In this document: piece after piece, positions 1-9,191 of the stretch
How positions within the stretch are numbered: position 1 is the stretch's first letter
Layout: each line of letters opens with the position of its first letter
Assembly (NCBI GenBank): GCA_035542575.1
Contig: DATKLE010000058.1
Coordinates: 23,372-87,371 of the forward strand
DNA from: JAIQET01 sp035542575
Lineage (GTDB): Bacteria > Acidobacteriota > Terriglobia > Terriglobales > Acidobacteriaceae
Direction: 5' to 3'
DNA length: 64,000 bases
Program-made: the position numbers and the translations under genes
The notes under the pieces: model-generated
What the model saw: the letters and a program-made list of their open reading frames with translations, nothing else
What the model was told of the DNA's origin: nothing
Databases searched by the model: none

Positions 1-1048
1 GTTCTTCGCGGTCCTTTTCCAACGCTTTGCCGATGATGCGCTCCAGTTCGGCAGGCGCTTTGGGATTGAGCCGTACCGGCTGCGGCGGGGTTTGATGCAG
101 AATGCCGTCGAAGATCACCGCGGAGGTCTCACCCTTGAAGGGCGGCGTTCCCGTAGCCATCTGGTAGAGCACCGCGCCAAAGGAAAACAAGTCCGAGCGG
201 GCGTCCACCTCCTCCCCCCGCGCCTGTTCCGGCGACATGTAGGCAATGGTGCCCACCGTCGCACCCGGGCTGGTGAGCTGTTCTTCTGTCAGGCTGGCCG
301 TGGACAACGCCGGGCCGCCGGTGGCGATCTTCCTGGGCGTTTTCTTGGCCAACCCAAAGTCCAGAATCTTGGCCTGACCACGGCTGGTGACAAAAATATT
401 CCCCGGTTTGATGTCGCGATGGATGATACCTTTTGCGTGAGCCGTGTCTAGTGCGTCGGCCAGCTGGATGGCGAGTTCGAGCAGCACATCCATCGCCAAT
501 GGCTTACCCCCGATGCGTGCCTGCAGCGTCTGTCCTTCGAGCAACTCCATGGCGATGAAGTGCTCACCCTCGTGCTCGCCAATCTCATAAATCGCACAGA
601 TGTTGGGATGATTCAGCGAAGACGCGGCCCGGGCTTCGCGCCGCAGACGCTCCAGCGACTGCGGATCCCCGGCCACATCCGCGGGCAGAAACTTGAGCGC
701 GACAGAACGTCCCAGGGAAACGTCCTCGGCCCGGTAAACCACTCCCATACCGCCCTGGCCCAGCTTTTCCAGCACCCGAAAATGCGAGATCGTTTTGCCA
801 ACCGGCATTGGATCGAGGTCGGCACCAACTGCCTTATCGTGAGCCATGAGCTTGGCCGCCAATTCAAGTGCGGGAGCTTCAATGAAGCCCCCCGCAGACT
901 TTTCATGCGCCAGCAGGGATTCCACTTCGCAACGAAGTTCTTCGTCCTGCCCGCAGGCGTTTTCCAAAAACGAGGCACGTTGTCCGGTCGCTACTCGCAA
1001 AGAGGCGTGGTACAACTCTTCGACCTGAGCCCAGCGCTTAGCTTCCAC
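1..1048 (-). CDS. Serine/threonine protein kinase, C-terminus cut by window edge
   Basis: Hanks-type protein kinase, first 349 codons only. The N-terminal 75 residues (MEAKRWAQVEELYHA...) resemble the start of the kinase at 6476. The kinase domain follows: glycine loop GQGGMGVVY near residues 94-102, VALK lysine at about 119, HRDIKPGN with Asp at about 212, DFG at about 230, then an APE-like YMSPEQARGEE segment. Expected role: cytoplasmic kinase domain anchored by a membrane segment lying outside the window. I chose the GTG at 1048, with GAGAGG just upstream; it overlaps the end of the sigma factor gene by 11 bases, which implies translational coupling. The catalytic residues visible are all present, so it should be active. 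Confidence 0.9.
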   Translation of the reverse strand, partial: MEAKRWAQVEELYHASLRVATGQRASFLENACGQDEELRCEVESLLAHEKSAGGFIEAPALELAAKLMAHDKAVGADLDPMPVGKTISHFRVLEKLGQGGMGVVYRAEDVSLGRSVALKFLPADVAGDPQSLERLRREARAASSLNHPNICAIYEIGEHEGEHFIAMELLEGQTLQARIGGKPLAMDVLLELAIQLADALDTAHAKGIIHRDIKPGNIFVTSRGQAKILDFGLAKKTPRKIATGGPALSTASLTEEQLTSPGATVGTIAYMSPEQARGEEVDARSDLFSFGAVLYQMATGTPPFKGETSAVIFDGILHQTPPQPVRLNPKAPAELERIIGKALEKDREE

Positions 1049-1619
1049 GCTTACCTCTCCGGAGTTCACGCACCAGCCACACCTTGGCCAGTTTCCAGTC
1101 CCGCATCACAGTTTCCGGAGACACCTTCAATACCTCGGCAGTCTCCCTGACGTCCAGCCCGCCGAAAAATCTGAGCTCGACCACCCGGCTCTTCCTCTCA
1201 TCGACCAGCGCCAGTTTCTTCAGTGCTTCATCGAGTTCGACCAGTTCGCGGTCAGGCTCGGGGCCGACCACAAGTGCTTCATCCAGAGTCATGTGCGCAG
1301 CACCCCCGCCCCGCTTCTGGTAGCGTCGGGAACGTGCGAAGTCCGTCAGAATTCGTCTCATTAATTGGGCGCAGACACCGAAAAAATGGGCGCGGTTCTG
1401 CCAGTCCATACGTCTGGCATCGATCAGCCGCAGATAAACCTCGTTGACGAGGGCGGTTGCCTGAAGAGTGTGACTGGGCCGTTCCCCCGCCATGTAACGC
1501 CGCGCCGCCCGTCGCAATTCCTGGTACACCAGCGGGGTCAGTTCTTGCAGCGCCTCTTGGTCTCCCGCGCCCCACGCCCGAAGCAGTCGAGTAACTTCAT
1601 GGGACTCCGGCGCCTCCAT
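1038..1619 (-). CDS. ECF RNA polymerase sigma factor (PF07638/TIGR02999 type)
   Basis: 193-residue sigma factor. Region 2 contains TALVNEVYLRLID, and region 4 is a helix-turn-helix around LDVRETAEVLKVSPETV followed by MRDWKLAKVWL. ATG at 1619 is preceded by AGAGG at good spacing; the reading frame stays open upstream to 1808 but without a ribosome site. It is followed with an 11-base overlap by the kinase gene, and no anti-sigma gene is visible. ECF factors of this kind linked to Ser/Thr kinases are known or proposed to be controlled by phosphorylation rather than by an anti-sigma factor; applying that here is inference. Close in size and sequence to the sigma factor at 5867. Confidence 0.93.
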   Translation of the reverse strand: MEAPESHEVTRLLRAWGAGDQEALQELTPLVYQELRRAARRYMAGERPSHTLQATALVNEVYLRLIDARRMDWQNRAHFFGVCAQLMRRILTDFARSRRYQKRGGGAAHMTLDEALVVGPEPDRELVELDEALKKLALVDERKSRVVELRFFGGLDVRETAEVLKVSPETVMRDWKLAKVWLVRELRRGKRGS

Positions 1620-1821
1620 ACCAAACCTCTTTGATTCCTTTGACTTAGCCCCTAGTCGCGAAGCGTACCACAGGTAACCGTGCTTTTCCACGGCTAAACC
1701 CTGCACCGGTGACAACTTTTCTTTGCAGTTTCGCATGGCAATTCCCGCTTTACATGATGCAAGGCTTTCGACTTCGAATACGCGATCGGCGCTCTGCCGC
1801 GCGCCCAATGAGGAGGACGTT

Positions 1822-2256
1822 ATGAAAAGACATGGCTACACTCTGCGCAAGATGGTTCTGGGCATGTTCCTGGTGCTCGCGATCGGCATGGCGCATGCCC
1901 AAATTGGAGGCGATGTTCTCAAGGTGAAGGTCCCCTTCAACTTCAATATTGGGACACAGACATTTCCTGCCGGCGAATACAGTCTCAGATCCCTGCTCCC
2001 GCACACCATGCACCTGCGGAACCAGTCGGGGCAGGTTCTCACCAGCATCGCCACCAATTCCATTGAATCGAGCGAGGTTTCGAAATCAGTGAAGTTGGTC
2101 TTCAACGGATATGCTGGCCAGTATTTCCTGACCCAGATCTGGACACCGGGGGACAGCACTGGCCGGGAGCTCGTCAAGTCGTCCGCTGAAATCGAGCTGG
2201 CGAAAAAGCACTCGCCCGGACAGCAGGTCGCCCTGCAGATTGCCCCTCATCGCTGA
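1822..2256 (+). CDS. Small secreted protein of unknown function
   Basis: 144 residues starting at the ATG at 1822, with AGGAGG 5 bases upstream. Residues 1-27 form a signal peptide (basic MKRHGYTLRK, hydrophobic core, cleavage near AHA-QI). The mature part begins DVLKVKVPFNFNIGTQTFPAGEYSL, a beta-rich pattern I associate with small exported acidobacterial proteins, but I cannot name a family. Divergent from the sigma factor gene with about 200 bases between them, so it could be one of its targets; this is inference from position only. Confidence 0.8.
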   Translation: MKRHGYTLRKMVLGMFLVLAIGMAHAQIGGDVLKVKVPFNFNIGTQTFPAGEYSLRSLLPHTMHLRNQSGQVLTSIATNSIESSEVSKSVKLVFNGYAGQYFLTQIWTPGDSTGRELVKSSAEIELAKKHSPGQQVALQIAPHR

Positions 2257-2600
2257 GGACAAGGATTTCCTGCCCTCAGGTCATAGCTGGGCTGCCCGTA
2301 ACCTAGGGCAGAACACGACCGGGACCCGACTGACCTACCCTCTTCGGGTCCTGGTCGAACCCTTAAGCTGTCTTGGTATTCTTACCGAAATGCAGGTGTC
2401 TGGCGCCGTAGCAGCGGTGAAGACGCCAGGACATGGGACGAGGTTAGAACGGAAGCGAAGCTCAGGCAGTGATGGACAGACAGTGAAGAGGTCATAGGCA
2501 GCTGCGTCATGCGAGAGGAGGAGGAAAAGCCCCAGGTCTCGAACACCGCGAGACCTGGACCACCCTCGGAGTGGTGGACTTTGATTCACGGTAGCCGGTT
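2257..2600. other. Gene-free spacer between convergent genes
   Basis: 344 bases between two convergent secreted-protein genes. Apart from the strong hairpin at 2532-2558 and a weaker one just after it (2560-2577), I see no gene, repeat or convincing promoter. Short open frames here lack ribosome sites and protein-like composition. Confidence 0.6.
2532..2558. terminator. Hairpin, probable bidirectional terminator
   Basis: Arms CCAGGTCTCG (2532-2541) and CGAGACCTGG (2549-2558) are perfectly complementary over 10 bp with a 7-base loop. It lies between two convergent genes and is followed by a second short hairpin, fitting transcription termination from both sides. There is no clear run of T, so the assignment is moderate. 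Confidence 0.5.
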
Positions 2601-3380
2601 CTAGTTCGCTTCCGTCACCTTACCGTTCACAAACGTGATTTTAACGTCCTTGTAGATATAGATCTTCTTGGCCCCAAGGTTGACGATCTTGTCCGGCTTG
2701 CCGAGCGCGTTCACCACTTGATCAATGGTTTGCCCGATCTCGATGGTTGGGGGTTCGGCCGGCGCCGCGTCGGCCGGTGGGGGAGCCACTTCGGCGGGCG
2801 CATCCTGGATCTGCTGCTGCCCCTGCTCTGGTCCCGCGGCGCTCTCGTCAATGGTGAGCACCTGGGCCATCACATCCTGCACCTGGGGAACGCTGGCCTT
2901 CTCCAAGTATCCCTTATCGAATTGGAAGGTGATCTCGGATTTGTAGAAGGTAGGGGGATTCACCCCATTGCAGGAATCGCAATCCAGAAGCTGGATCGAG
3001 ATCTTCTCCTTCGGCACATTGACTTCCAACTTGGACGGATACACCTTTTCGCCGACCGTGAAATAGCGGGAAACGGACTTGACCATGGCCAGACAGAATC
3101 CGTTGGGCGCTTTCAGATTGCCGTCCTGGTATTTGGCCGGACACATGGCCAGGCTGGTGGGCTGGACGCCAAGAATCCCAGCCTTTTGAATCACCAGCAC
3201 GGTACCGGGTTCGATGATGGTAAGGCCATTGGCATCATTGCCGGTCTTTACAAAGTTGTATTGCGCCTGCAACTGTTCCGCCAGGGAAGGCGGCGTGGTC
3301 TGCGCGATCACCGGCCAAGGCACGATGTGAATCACGAATAAGGCGAGAATCCGAGTTGCGATATCGAGTCCCCGTCGCAT
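2601..3380 (-). CDS. Secreted protein of unknown function
   Basis: 259 residues from the ATG at 3380, preceded by AGGAGG 8 bases away (the frame is open to 3422 without a better site). Signal peptide residues 1-27, ending PVIAQ. A central domain of about 150 residues has scattered cysteines (LAMCPAK, LLDCDSCNG). Then comes a Pro/Ala-rich linker, and a C-terminal segment of about 45 residues (IEIGQTIDQVVNALGKPDKI...) resembles the small beta domains of BamE/SmpA-like lipoproteins. No catalytic motif seen. Same strand as the repeat-rich protein upstream (gap about 145 bases), so they may be co-expressed. Confidence 0.8.
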   Translation of the reverse strand: MRRGLDIATRILALFVIHIVPWPVIAQTTPPSLAEQLQAQYNFVKTGNDANGLTIIEPGTVLVIQKAGILGVQPTSLAMCPAKYQDGNLKAPNGFCLAMVKSVSRYFTVGEKVYPSKLEVNVPKEKISIQLLDCDSCNGVNPPTFYKSEITFQFDKGYLEKASVPQVQDVMAQVLTIDESAAGPEQGQQQIQDAPAEVAPPPADAAPAEPPTIEIGQTIDQVVNALGKPDKIVNLGAKKIYIYKDVKITFVNGKVTEAN

Positions 3381-3525
3381 GGTTGGAATCCTCCTGGGCG
3401 CAAGGCTAAAGATCTCAGACACAACTTTCCCGATGGGTTAGGGGGGAACGCCTTGGGCTCGTCCTGAATAAGGTTGGCGAAGGACGCAGGCCTCGCCCGC
3501 GTCCTTCGCTGGAAGGTGCTTTCCG

Positions 3526-5310
3526 TTACTGGTTGTTTCCCTGGCCAGAGGTGACCTGCTGTTCAGCCTGTTCGGCCTCTTGCTCTTCCGCTTGCAGGTC
3601 TGACTCAACGTTAGCGTCTGCAGTCGGTGCTGGAACTTCACCGGCCGTGGTGGTGGTATCAGGAGCGGTAGGAAGGCCGCCCTTGCCGGCGTTCTCAGCC
3701 AGGCTCTTTAGTCCGCCGTCGAGCATCTCCCGGAAGTGGTTGTACATTTCCTGGAGGTCGCTGACGTCCACCTGGCCATTGGTGCCCACCGCGCAGTCGT
3801 CCTTCTTGCTGGCCGCGACCTGGACGCCGACTTTGTTGTCATCGCCGGCTTGGTCACTGGTGCGGGTGATCACGTCTCCCGCCGAGAGGGAGCACTCATT
3901 GCCTCCGTCATCGGTGATATCCAGATCGCTGGAGACGATGAAAGTGGTGAAATTGGGATCCAGCGCCTTCGGGGTTTCGTCCCCGCCCCCGCCGGATTGC
4001 TGGCTGCCGCCGGCGGCTTGCTGCTCGCCCTCAATCTCCTGCTTGACCTCATCGGAGATAGCCTGCTTGACCTCGCGAGGGATTGCAGTTCCTCCTTCGC
4101 CCCCCTGCGGGCCCGCGAGCGAAGCGTAGAGCTCGGTCCAGCGCGGGAACACGCCGGAGTTCAGGCGAGCCTCGTAGGCCTGTCGCAGTTGCTCGGAAAA
4201 GATGTAGTCGCTCAGCCACGGAGAGGCTGACGGATAGGACGGATAGGGTTGATAGTAATAGTTGTAGTAGCCGTACCAGGGATCGCGATAGTAGCCCCAG
4301 CGGTAGTACGCCGGCGCCGGCCAGGGACGATAGGCCCAGCCATAATACGCCGGGCGGTAGTAGTAGGCGGGAGCGTAGCCGTAGTAGGGCCGTCCGCGCC
4401 AATAGTAGGAGCGATAAGCATAGGCGTACCGCCGCCCGTGCCAGTAGTAGCTTCGTTGCACATAGGCGCGGCCATTGCGACGGAGGTAGGGGCGCTCCAT
4501 ATAGCCCCGGCCTCTCCCCATGCTGACGATACGGTGCCCGTTGCGCTCGGTCACTATGGTGCGGCCGTGTACGCCGTTATGGATAACCATTCCTCTGGTC
4601 TGGATGGTCCGCACTTTTCCGTCCGGCCGATAGGCCACGGTTTTGTTGCCGACGTGGACGACGCGGTCGGGTTTACGCGCGGCGACTCTGGTGTTGCCGG
4701 CGCGATTGTTGGGCCCGCCACGCGCATTGTTGGCGTTTGCCCCGCCCGCGCGGTTGGCATTCGCGCCCCCGGCGTTACGGCCGGCGCGCGCATTGCCGGC
4801 GCTCATGCGGTTTGCATTCGCACCGCCCGCGCCCCGGTTGGCGTTGCCGACGTTGGCCCCACCGGCCCGGTTGGCATTGAGTCCGGTAGCGTTACGGCCA
4901 GCAGTGGCGTTGCCTGCGCCTTGCCGGTTATTCATGCCGCCGGCGTTCGAGCGATTGGCGTTCAGGTTCCCGGCGCCCGAACGATTGGTGCCAGCGTTGC
5001 GATTCATGTTCCCGGCCTGCGACCCGTACATGCCGCCCTGGTTGCGGTTACCACCGTTTAGAGTTGAACTTGAGCGTTGTCCCATCCCGGAGTTGCCCCT
5101 GCCCATGGAAGGACTGGACGACCGCGACGGGCTGGGAGCAGTCGCTTGGCGTTGCGGCTGATGCGGTGGCGGCGCGCTCTGCCGCGGCGGCGCCGCCGGC
5201 TTGCTTGCCTGCCGCTTCTGGCTCCAGCCGAGCCCCGGCAGCATCAATACGGCCAGTACAAACACAAACCATCTGACAGCAACATAATCCGCTCTCTGAT
5301 CCAACTTCAT
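3526..5310 (-). CDS. Large secreted low-complexity Gly/Asn/Ala and Tyr/Arg-rich protein
   Basis: 594 residues, ATG at 5310 with GGGAGG just upstream. Signal peptide residues 1-30 (ends GLGWSQ). Residues about 31-215 are low-complexity, built from short imperfect units such as NRAGGANAN and MNRNAG. Residues about 280-385 are extremely rich in Tyr, Arg, Trp and Pro (RPYYGYAPAYYYRPAYYG). The remaining 200 residues are globular-looking with an acidic, glutamine-rich tail. The composition suggests a surface or periplasmic structural protein or polyanion binder, but no family is recognised. It sits between the two sigma/kinase modules. Confidence 0.85.
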   Translation of the reverse strand: MKLDQRADYVAVRWFVFVLAVLMLPGLGWSQKRQASKPAAPPRQSAPPPHQPQRQATAPSPSRSSSPSMGRGNSGMGQRSSSTLNGGNRNQGGMYGSQAGNMNRNAGTNRSGAGNLNANRSNAGGMNNRQGAGNATAGRNATGLNANRAGGANVGNANRGAGGANANRMSAGNARAGRNAGGANANRAGGANANNARGGPNNRAGNTRVAARKPDRVVHVGNKTVAYRPDGKVRTIQTRGMVIHNGVHGRTIVTERNGHRIVSMGRGRGYMERPYLRRNGRAYVQRSYYWHGRRYAYAYRSYYWRGRPYYGYAPAYYYRPAYYGWAYRPWPAPAYYRWGYYRDPWYGYYNYYYQPYPSYPSASPWLSDYIFSEQLRQAYEARLNSGVFPRWTELYASLAGPQGGEGGTAIPREVKQAISDEVKQEIEGEQQAAGGSQQSGGGGDETPKALDPNFTTFIVSSDLDITDDGGNECSLSAGDVITRTSDQAGDDNKVGVQVAASKKDDCAVGTNGQVDVSDLQEMYNHFREMLDGGLKSLAENAGKGGLPTAPDTTTTAGEVPAPTADANVESDLQAEEQEAEQAEQQVTSGQGNNQ

Positions 5311-5866
5311 GTTCCTCCCTCCCAGAACTTTTTCCCCGGAGTCAACTGATAAACACGAGCCGTGTGGAATCCGACAAACCTGATACCCCTGTTTTTCTGC
5401 CGCGAGAGTTTACTCCGTTCCTGCCCTTTGGAGCAGAGATAATTTGCGCCGCCTATCCTGGAACCCCTGGAACCCTTACGCTGCCGGGTACTGCATCGGA
5501 TTGCCCCGGCACCTGCTCAGCCAAGCCAACGTCGGAAACCGAGAATTCCAAACCTCAGAGAGCCCAGTGCGCACCCTCGACGACCTCATCCCACATAGCC
5601 ACCCACTGTGCATTGCGCAAACGTTGGGGATAAACCGTCAAACCGCGATCGAGGATGCTTCCCCATGCCTTGAACCCTGAGGATGACCGTGCTACTTCGG
5701 CCCCCGGGGTCCCAGGCAAAGTCCAAGAAACTGCGACAGTTGTCTGTCCGCTTGCTGCAGTGGTAGCATTCCGTCTCCGGGAAGACGGTGTGCTCCCCCG
5801 CACCCGCCGGATGGCATCCGACTAGCCCTCCACCACGTATTGCGTACAAGCGCAGGGAAAACCATC
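5311..5866. other. Gene-free divergent spacer
   Basis: 556 bases between the divergent repeat-rich protein and the second sigma factor gene; it must hold both promoters. I see a short tandem CCTGGAACC pair near 5458-5476 but no RNA gene, convincing ORF or strong hairpin. Confidence 0.5.
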
Positions 5867-6448
5867 ATGCCGCTGCGAAACCCTCGGACAACAACCGGAC
5901 CTGAGCACGGCGAGCCGGGGACGACGGAGGAGAGGCGCGCTCTGGACGAGCAGTTCAGCCTGGCCTACGAGGAGCTGCGCCGCCTGGCCAGCACGGTGCG
6001 CCGGGGCGACCCCAGCGCCACCCTCAACCCCACAGCGTTGGTCAACGAAGCCTGGTTGAAGCTGGCGAACTCCCCCCATCTGGCTTCGACCTCGCGTTTG
6101 CATTTCAAGCGGATCGCCGCCCGCGCCATGCGCCAACTGCTGATCGAGGCCGCCCGGCGCCGCAAAGCCCATAAACGGGGCGGTGACGGGGAGTTCCACC
6201 TGGTCACGTTCGACGAGTCCCTTGAGCCAGCGGCATCCTGCGGAGAGGATTTGCTGGCCCTCGACACCGCTCTGGAAGAACTGGCGCGTGTTCACCCCCG
6301 CCAAGCCACAATGGTCGAGAACCGCTTCTTCGGCGGTCTCGACGTCAGCGAAACTGCGGCGTTGCTCGACGTATCGGAAGCGACGATTCTCCGCGACTGG
6401 CGAGCCGCCAAAGCCTGGCTGGCCCACCAGCTGCGGCGAGCGCGCTGA
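5867..6448 (+). CDS. ECF RNA polymerase sigma factor (PF07638/TIGR02999 type)
   Basis: 193 residues from the ATG at 5867, with AGGGA upstream; a TTG at 5840 in the same frame is a less likely start. Region 2 shows PTALVNEAWLKL, and region 4 shows LDVSETAALLDVSEATILRDW. Same length and layout as the sigma factor at 1038-1619. The kinase gene follows after 27 bases on the same strand, so the two form a second sigma/kinase operon. No anti-sigma gene is seen. Targets are unknown; the neighbouring secreted proteins are candidates. Confidence 0.93.
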   Translation: MPLRNPRTTTGPEHGEPGTTEERRALDEQFSLAYEELRRLASTVRRGDPSATLNPTALVNEAWLKLANSPHLASTSRLHFKRIAARAMRQLLIEAARRRKAHKRGGDGEFHLVTFDESLEPAASCGEDLLALDTALEELARVHPRQATMVENRFFGGLDVSETAALLDVSEATILRDWRAAKAWLAHQLRRAR

Positions 6449-6475
6449 CCGCTTCCGCCACGTCAAGGAGTAAAG

Positions 6476-9157
6476 ATGGACAGCACCCGCTGGGAGCGAA
6501 TTCAGACCCTGTTTCACGACGCGGCCGACCTTCCCGCGCCCGAGCAACGGGTCTTCCTCCAGGCCGCGTGTGGCGATGACCAGGAATTGTTGGCGGACGT
6601 CCTCGTCCTGCTGGAGGAGGACGCCCGCAGCAACTCGCTGCTGGACCGCGAAGTGGCCCAGGTTGCGCATCAGATGCTCGCGCCAGCAGGCTCCCCGCTT
6701 ACGGCTTTTCAGGAATTCGGCCCTTATCGGATCAAGGAGATGCTGGGTGAGGGCGGGATGGGCGTGGTTTACCTGGCCGAGCGCGACGACTTGGGCAACC
6801 GGGTGGCGATCAAGATTCTGCGCGATGCCTGGCTGTCCCCGGCCCGCCGTGAGCGATTTGCCAGCGAGCAGCGAACGCTGGCGCAACTCAACCATCCCGG
6901 CATCGCACGCCTCTACGACGCCGATACCCTCGCCGACGGAACTCCCTGGTTCGCCATGGAGTACGTCGAAGGCGTGCCGCTCACCGAGTACTGCAGCCAG
7001 CATCGGTGCCCGATCGAGACACGGTTACGGCTGTTTCGTTCCGTGTGCGAGGCGGTGCAATACGCCCATCAGCATGCGGTCATTCACCGCGATTTGAAGC
7101 CCTCCAATATCCTGGTGAAGCCCGACGGGACGGTCCGGCTCCTCGACTTTGGAATTGCCAAGCAACTGGAGGGCCTGGACGTCCCGGCGGATCAGACGCT
7201 GACGGGACTGCGGCTCATGACTCCGGCCTATGCGGCGCCGGAACAGATCCGCGGGGACCGGGTCGGGATACACATTGACGTCTATTCCCTGGGCGTGATC
7301 CTCTTTGAACTGCTCACCGGGAAACTTCCGTTCAACATCTCCAATCTCACACCGGCGGAATCGGAAGCCTTCATTGTGGAACACGAGCCGGCGAAGCCAT
7401 CCGCCTTGGTGAAGCAGATGCGTGAGGCCGGGGATGCGAATGCGTGTATTCCGCCCCCTGGGAAGACATCCTGGGCCGATTTGGACGTGCTCTGCCTCAC
7501 GGCGATGCACAAGGATCTCGCGCGGCGCTACCGTTCGGTGGAAGCGCTGATCCGCGATGTTGACCACTACCTCCATGGCGAACCACTGGAGGCACGGCCA
7601 GACACCATGGGGTACCGGTTGGGCAAGTTTGTCCGCCGGAACCGGCGCGCCGTATCGGCAGCGGCCCTGGTGTTCATCATCGTTGTCAGTCTGGTCGTCT
7701 TTTTTACGTTGCGGTTGGCGCGAGCGCGCAATGCGGCCCTGGCTGAGGCGGCCCGGACCGAGCGAATCCAGCAGTTCATGCTGAACCTTTTCCAGGGCGG
7801 GGATGAAGCGGCCGGCCCCGCCGACAGCCTACGGGTGGTGGCGCTGCTCGACCGGGGTGTGCAGGAGGCGCGGGCACTCGATGGGGACCCGGCGATGCAG
7901 GCTGAGCTCTACGAGACCCTGGGAAACATCTATCAGAAGCTGGGCAAGCTTGATCCAGCGGATTCGTTGCTGCGTTCCGCTCTCGAGCAGCGCCAGAAAT
8001 TCTTTGGTCAGGACAGCGCGGAAGCGGCGGAGAGCATGGTTGCGCTTGGCCTGCTACGGGCCGACCAGGCGCAGTATGAGGAAGCCGAGCGCCTGGTGCG
8101 TCAAGGGTTGGCCATCAGCCAGCGGGACCTGCCCCCCAACCACCCATCGGTGGCGAGAGCAACGTTCGCTTTGGGCAAGGTGTTGGAAGATCGCGGCACG
8201 TACGACCCGGCCATAGCGGCGCTCAACGAGGCAGTCCGCCTGCAGTCGGCGCCTGGGGCATCGAAGGCTGACCTGGCCGCGAGTTTGTCGGAGCTGGCCA
8301 ATACGCACTTCTATGCTGGTCACTATGACATTTCCGATTCCCTGAACCGGCGTGTCCTGGAGATGAACCGCGAACTTCATGGGGAGCGCCACCCCTTGGT
8401 GGCAGATACTCTGATCAATCTGGGCGCCATTCAGTTCCAGTTAGGCCATTACAAAGAGTCGGAGCAGTTTAACCGCCAAGCACTGGCAATTGTCCAATCC
8501 TGGTACGGCAAGGACCATCCGGAGACGGCCGACACCATGACCATCCTCGGCCAGTCGCTCACCTACCAGCAACGATATGGCGAAGCTGAAACTCTGCTGA
8601 AGCAGTCTCTGGGCATTCTGGAGTGTTTTTACGGGCCCGTGCATCCCCGTGTTGCCTTCGCCCTCAACGAACTGGGCAACATCGCGGTCCGCCAGAACAA
8701 GCTGGATGACGCGCAGGCCTACTTTACGCGCGTGATCAGCATCTATCGCTCGATCTACGGGGAAAACCATTATCTGATCGGCATTGCGCAGTCCAACCTG
8801 GGAGGCGTGTATGTCAAGCGGAAGCAATACGTCCGTGCCGAGGAGCTCTTCCGAGCGGCGCTGCAAACCTATGCCAAGACCCTGCGGCCGGATCACTTCA
8901 ACGTGGGTGTCTCGCGGATCCGGCTGGGGAACGCACTGCTCGGTCAGCGCCGCTACGCCGAGGCTGCGGTGGAAAGCCAAGCCGGCTACGAGATTCTGAT
9001 GAAGCAAACCAGCCCGACGGTAAAGTGGCTGCAGACCGCGCGCAAAGATCTGGCGGCGGAGTATGAGGCGCTGAAGCAGCCGCAGAAGGCGGCGCAGTTC
9101 CGGGCGGAGCTGACCGCCACCGAAAACAAGGCGTCCGCCACCGCCAGTAAGAAGTGA
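6476..9157 (+). CDS. Transmembrane Ser/Thr protein kinase with TPR repeats
   Basis: 893 residues. Residues 1-80 are an N-terminal helical region shared with the kinase at the left edge. The kinase domain spans about 82-370: GEGGMGVVY loop, VAIK lysine 113, HRDLKPSN with Asp 206, DFG Asp 224, YAAPEQIRGD. A single membrane span lies at about 394-415 (ALVFIIVVSLVVFFTLRL). It is followed by a long array of tetratricopeptide repeats (about 450-870) predicted to lie outside the membrane, which could sense protein or peptide ligands. All catalytic residues are intact. It follows the sigma gene in a two-gene operon and is a plausible direct activator of that sigma factor (inference). Confidence 0.95.
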   Translation: MDSTRWERIQTLFHDAADLPAPEQRVFLQAACGDDQELLADVLVLLEEDARSNSLLDREVAQVAHQMLAPAGSPLTAFQEFGPYRIKEMLGEGGMGVVYLAERDDLGNRVAIKILRDAWLSPARRERFASEQRTLAQLNHPGIARLYDADTLADGTPWFAMEYVEGVPLTEYCSQHRCPIETRLRLFRSVCEAVQYAHQHAVIHRDLKPSNILVKPDGTVRLLDFGIAKQLEGLDVPADQTLTGLRLMTPAYAAPEQIRGDRVGIHIDVYSLGVILFELLTGKLPFNISNLTPAESEAFIVEHEPAKPSALVKQMREAGDANACIPPPGKTSWADLDVLCLTAMHKDLARRYRSVEALIRDVDHYLHGEPLEARPDTMGYRLGKFVRRNRRAVSAAALVFIIVVSLVVFFTLRLARARNAALAEAARTERIQQFMLNLFQGGDEAAGPADSLRVVALLDRGVQEARALDGDPAMQAELYETLGNIYQKLGKLDPADSLLRSALEQRQKFFGQDSAEAAESMVALGLLRADQAQYEEAERLVRQGLAISQRDLPPNHPSVARATFALGKVLEDRGTYDPAIAALNEAVRLQSAPGASKADLAASLSELANTHFYAGHYDISDSLNRRVLEMNRELHGERHPLVADTLINLGAIQFQLGHYKESEQFNRQALAIVQSWYGKDHPETADTMTILGQSLTYQQRYGEAETLLKQSLGILECFYGPVHPRVAFALNELGNIAVRQNKLDDAQAYFTRVISIYRSIYGENHYLIGIAQSNLGGVYVKRKQYVRAEELFRAALQTYAKTLRPDHFNVGVSRIRLGNALLGQRRYAEAAVESQAGYEILMKQTSPTVKWLQTARKDLAAEYEALKQPQKAAQFRAELTATENKASATASKK

Positions 9158-9191
9158 TCTCTCAAACCGCCGATTCTAATCTGCGCCACTC

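Noticed and set aside
3526..5310. Repeat-rich region considered as a CRISPR-like array
   Set aside because: Units are short, imperfect and in frame with a secreted protein; no direct repeats with unique spacers.
5822..7003. 393-codon minus-strand open frame
   Set aside because: Antisense shadow of the sigma factor and kinase in GC-rich DNA; no ribosome site or domain.
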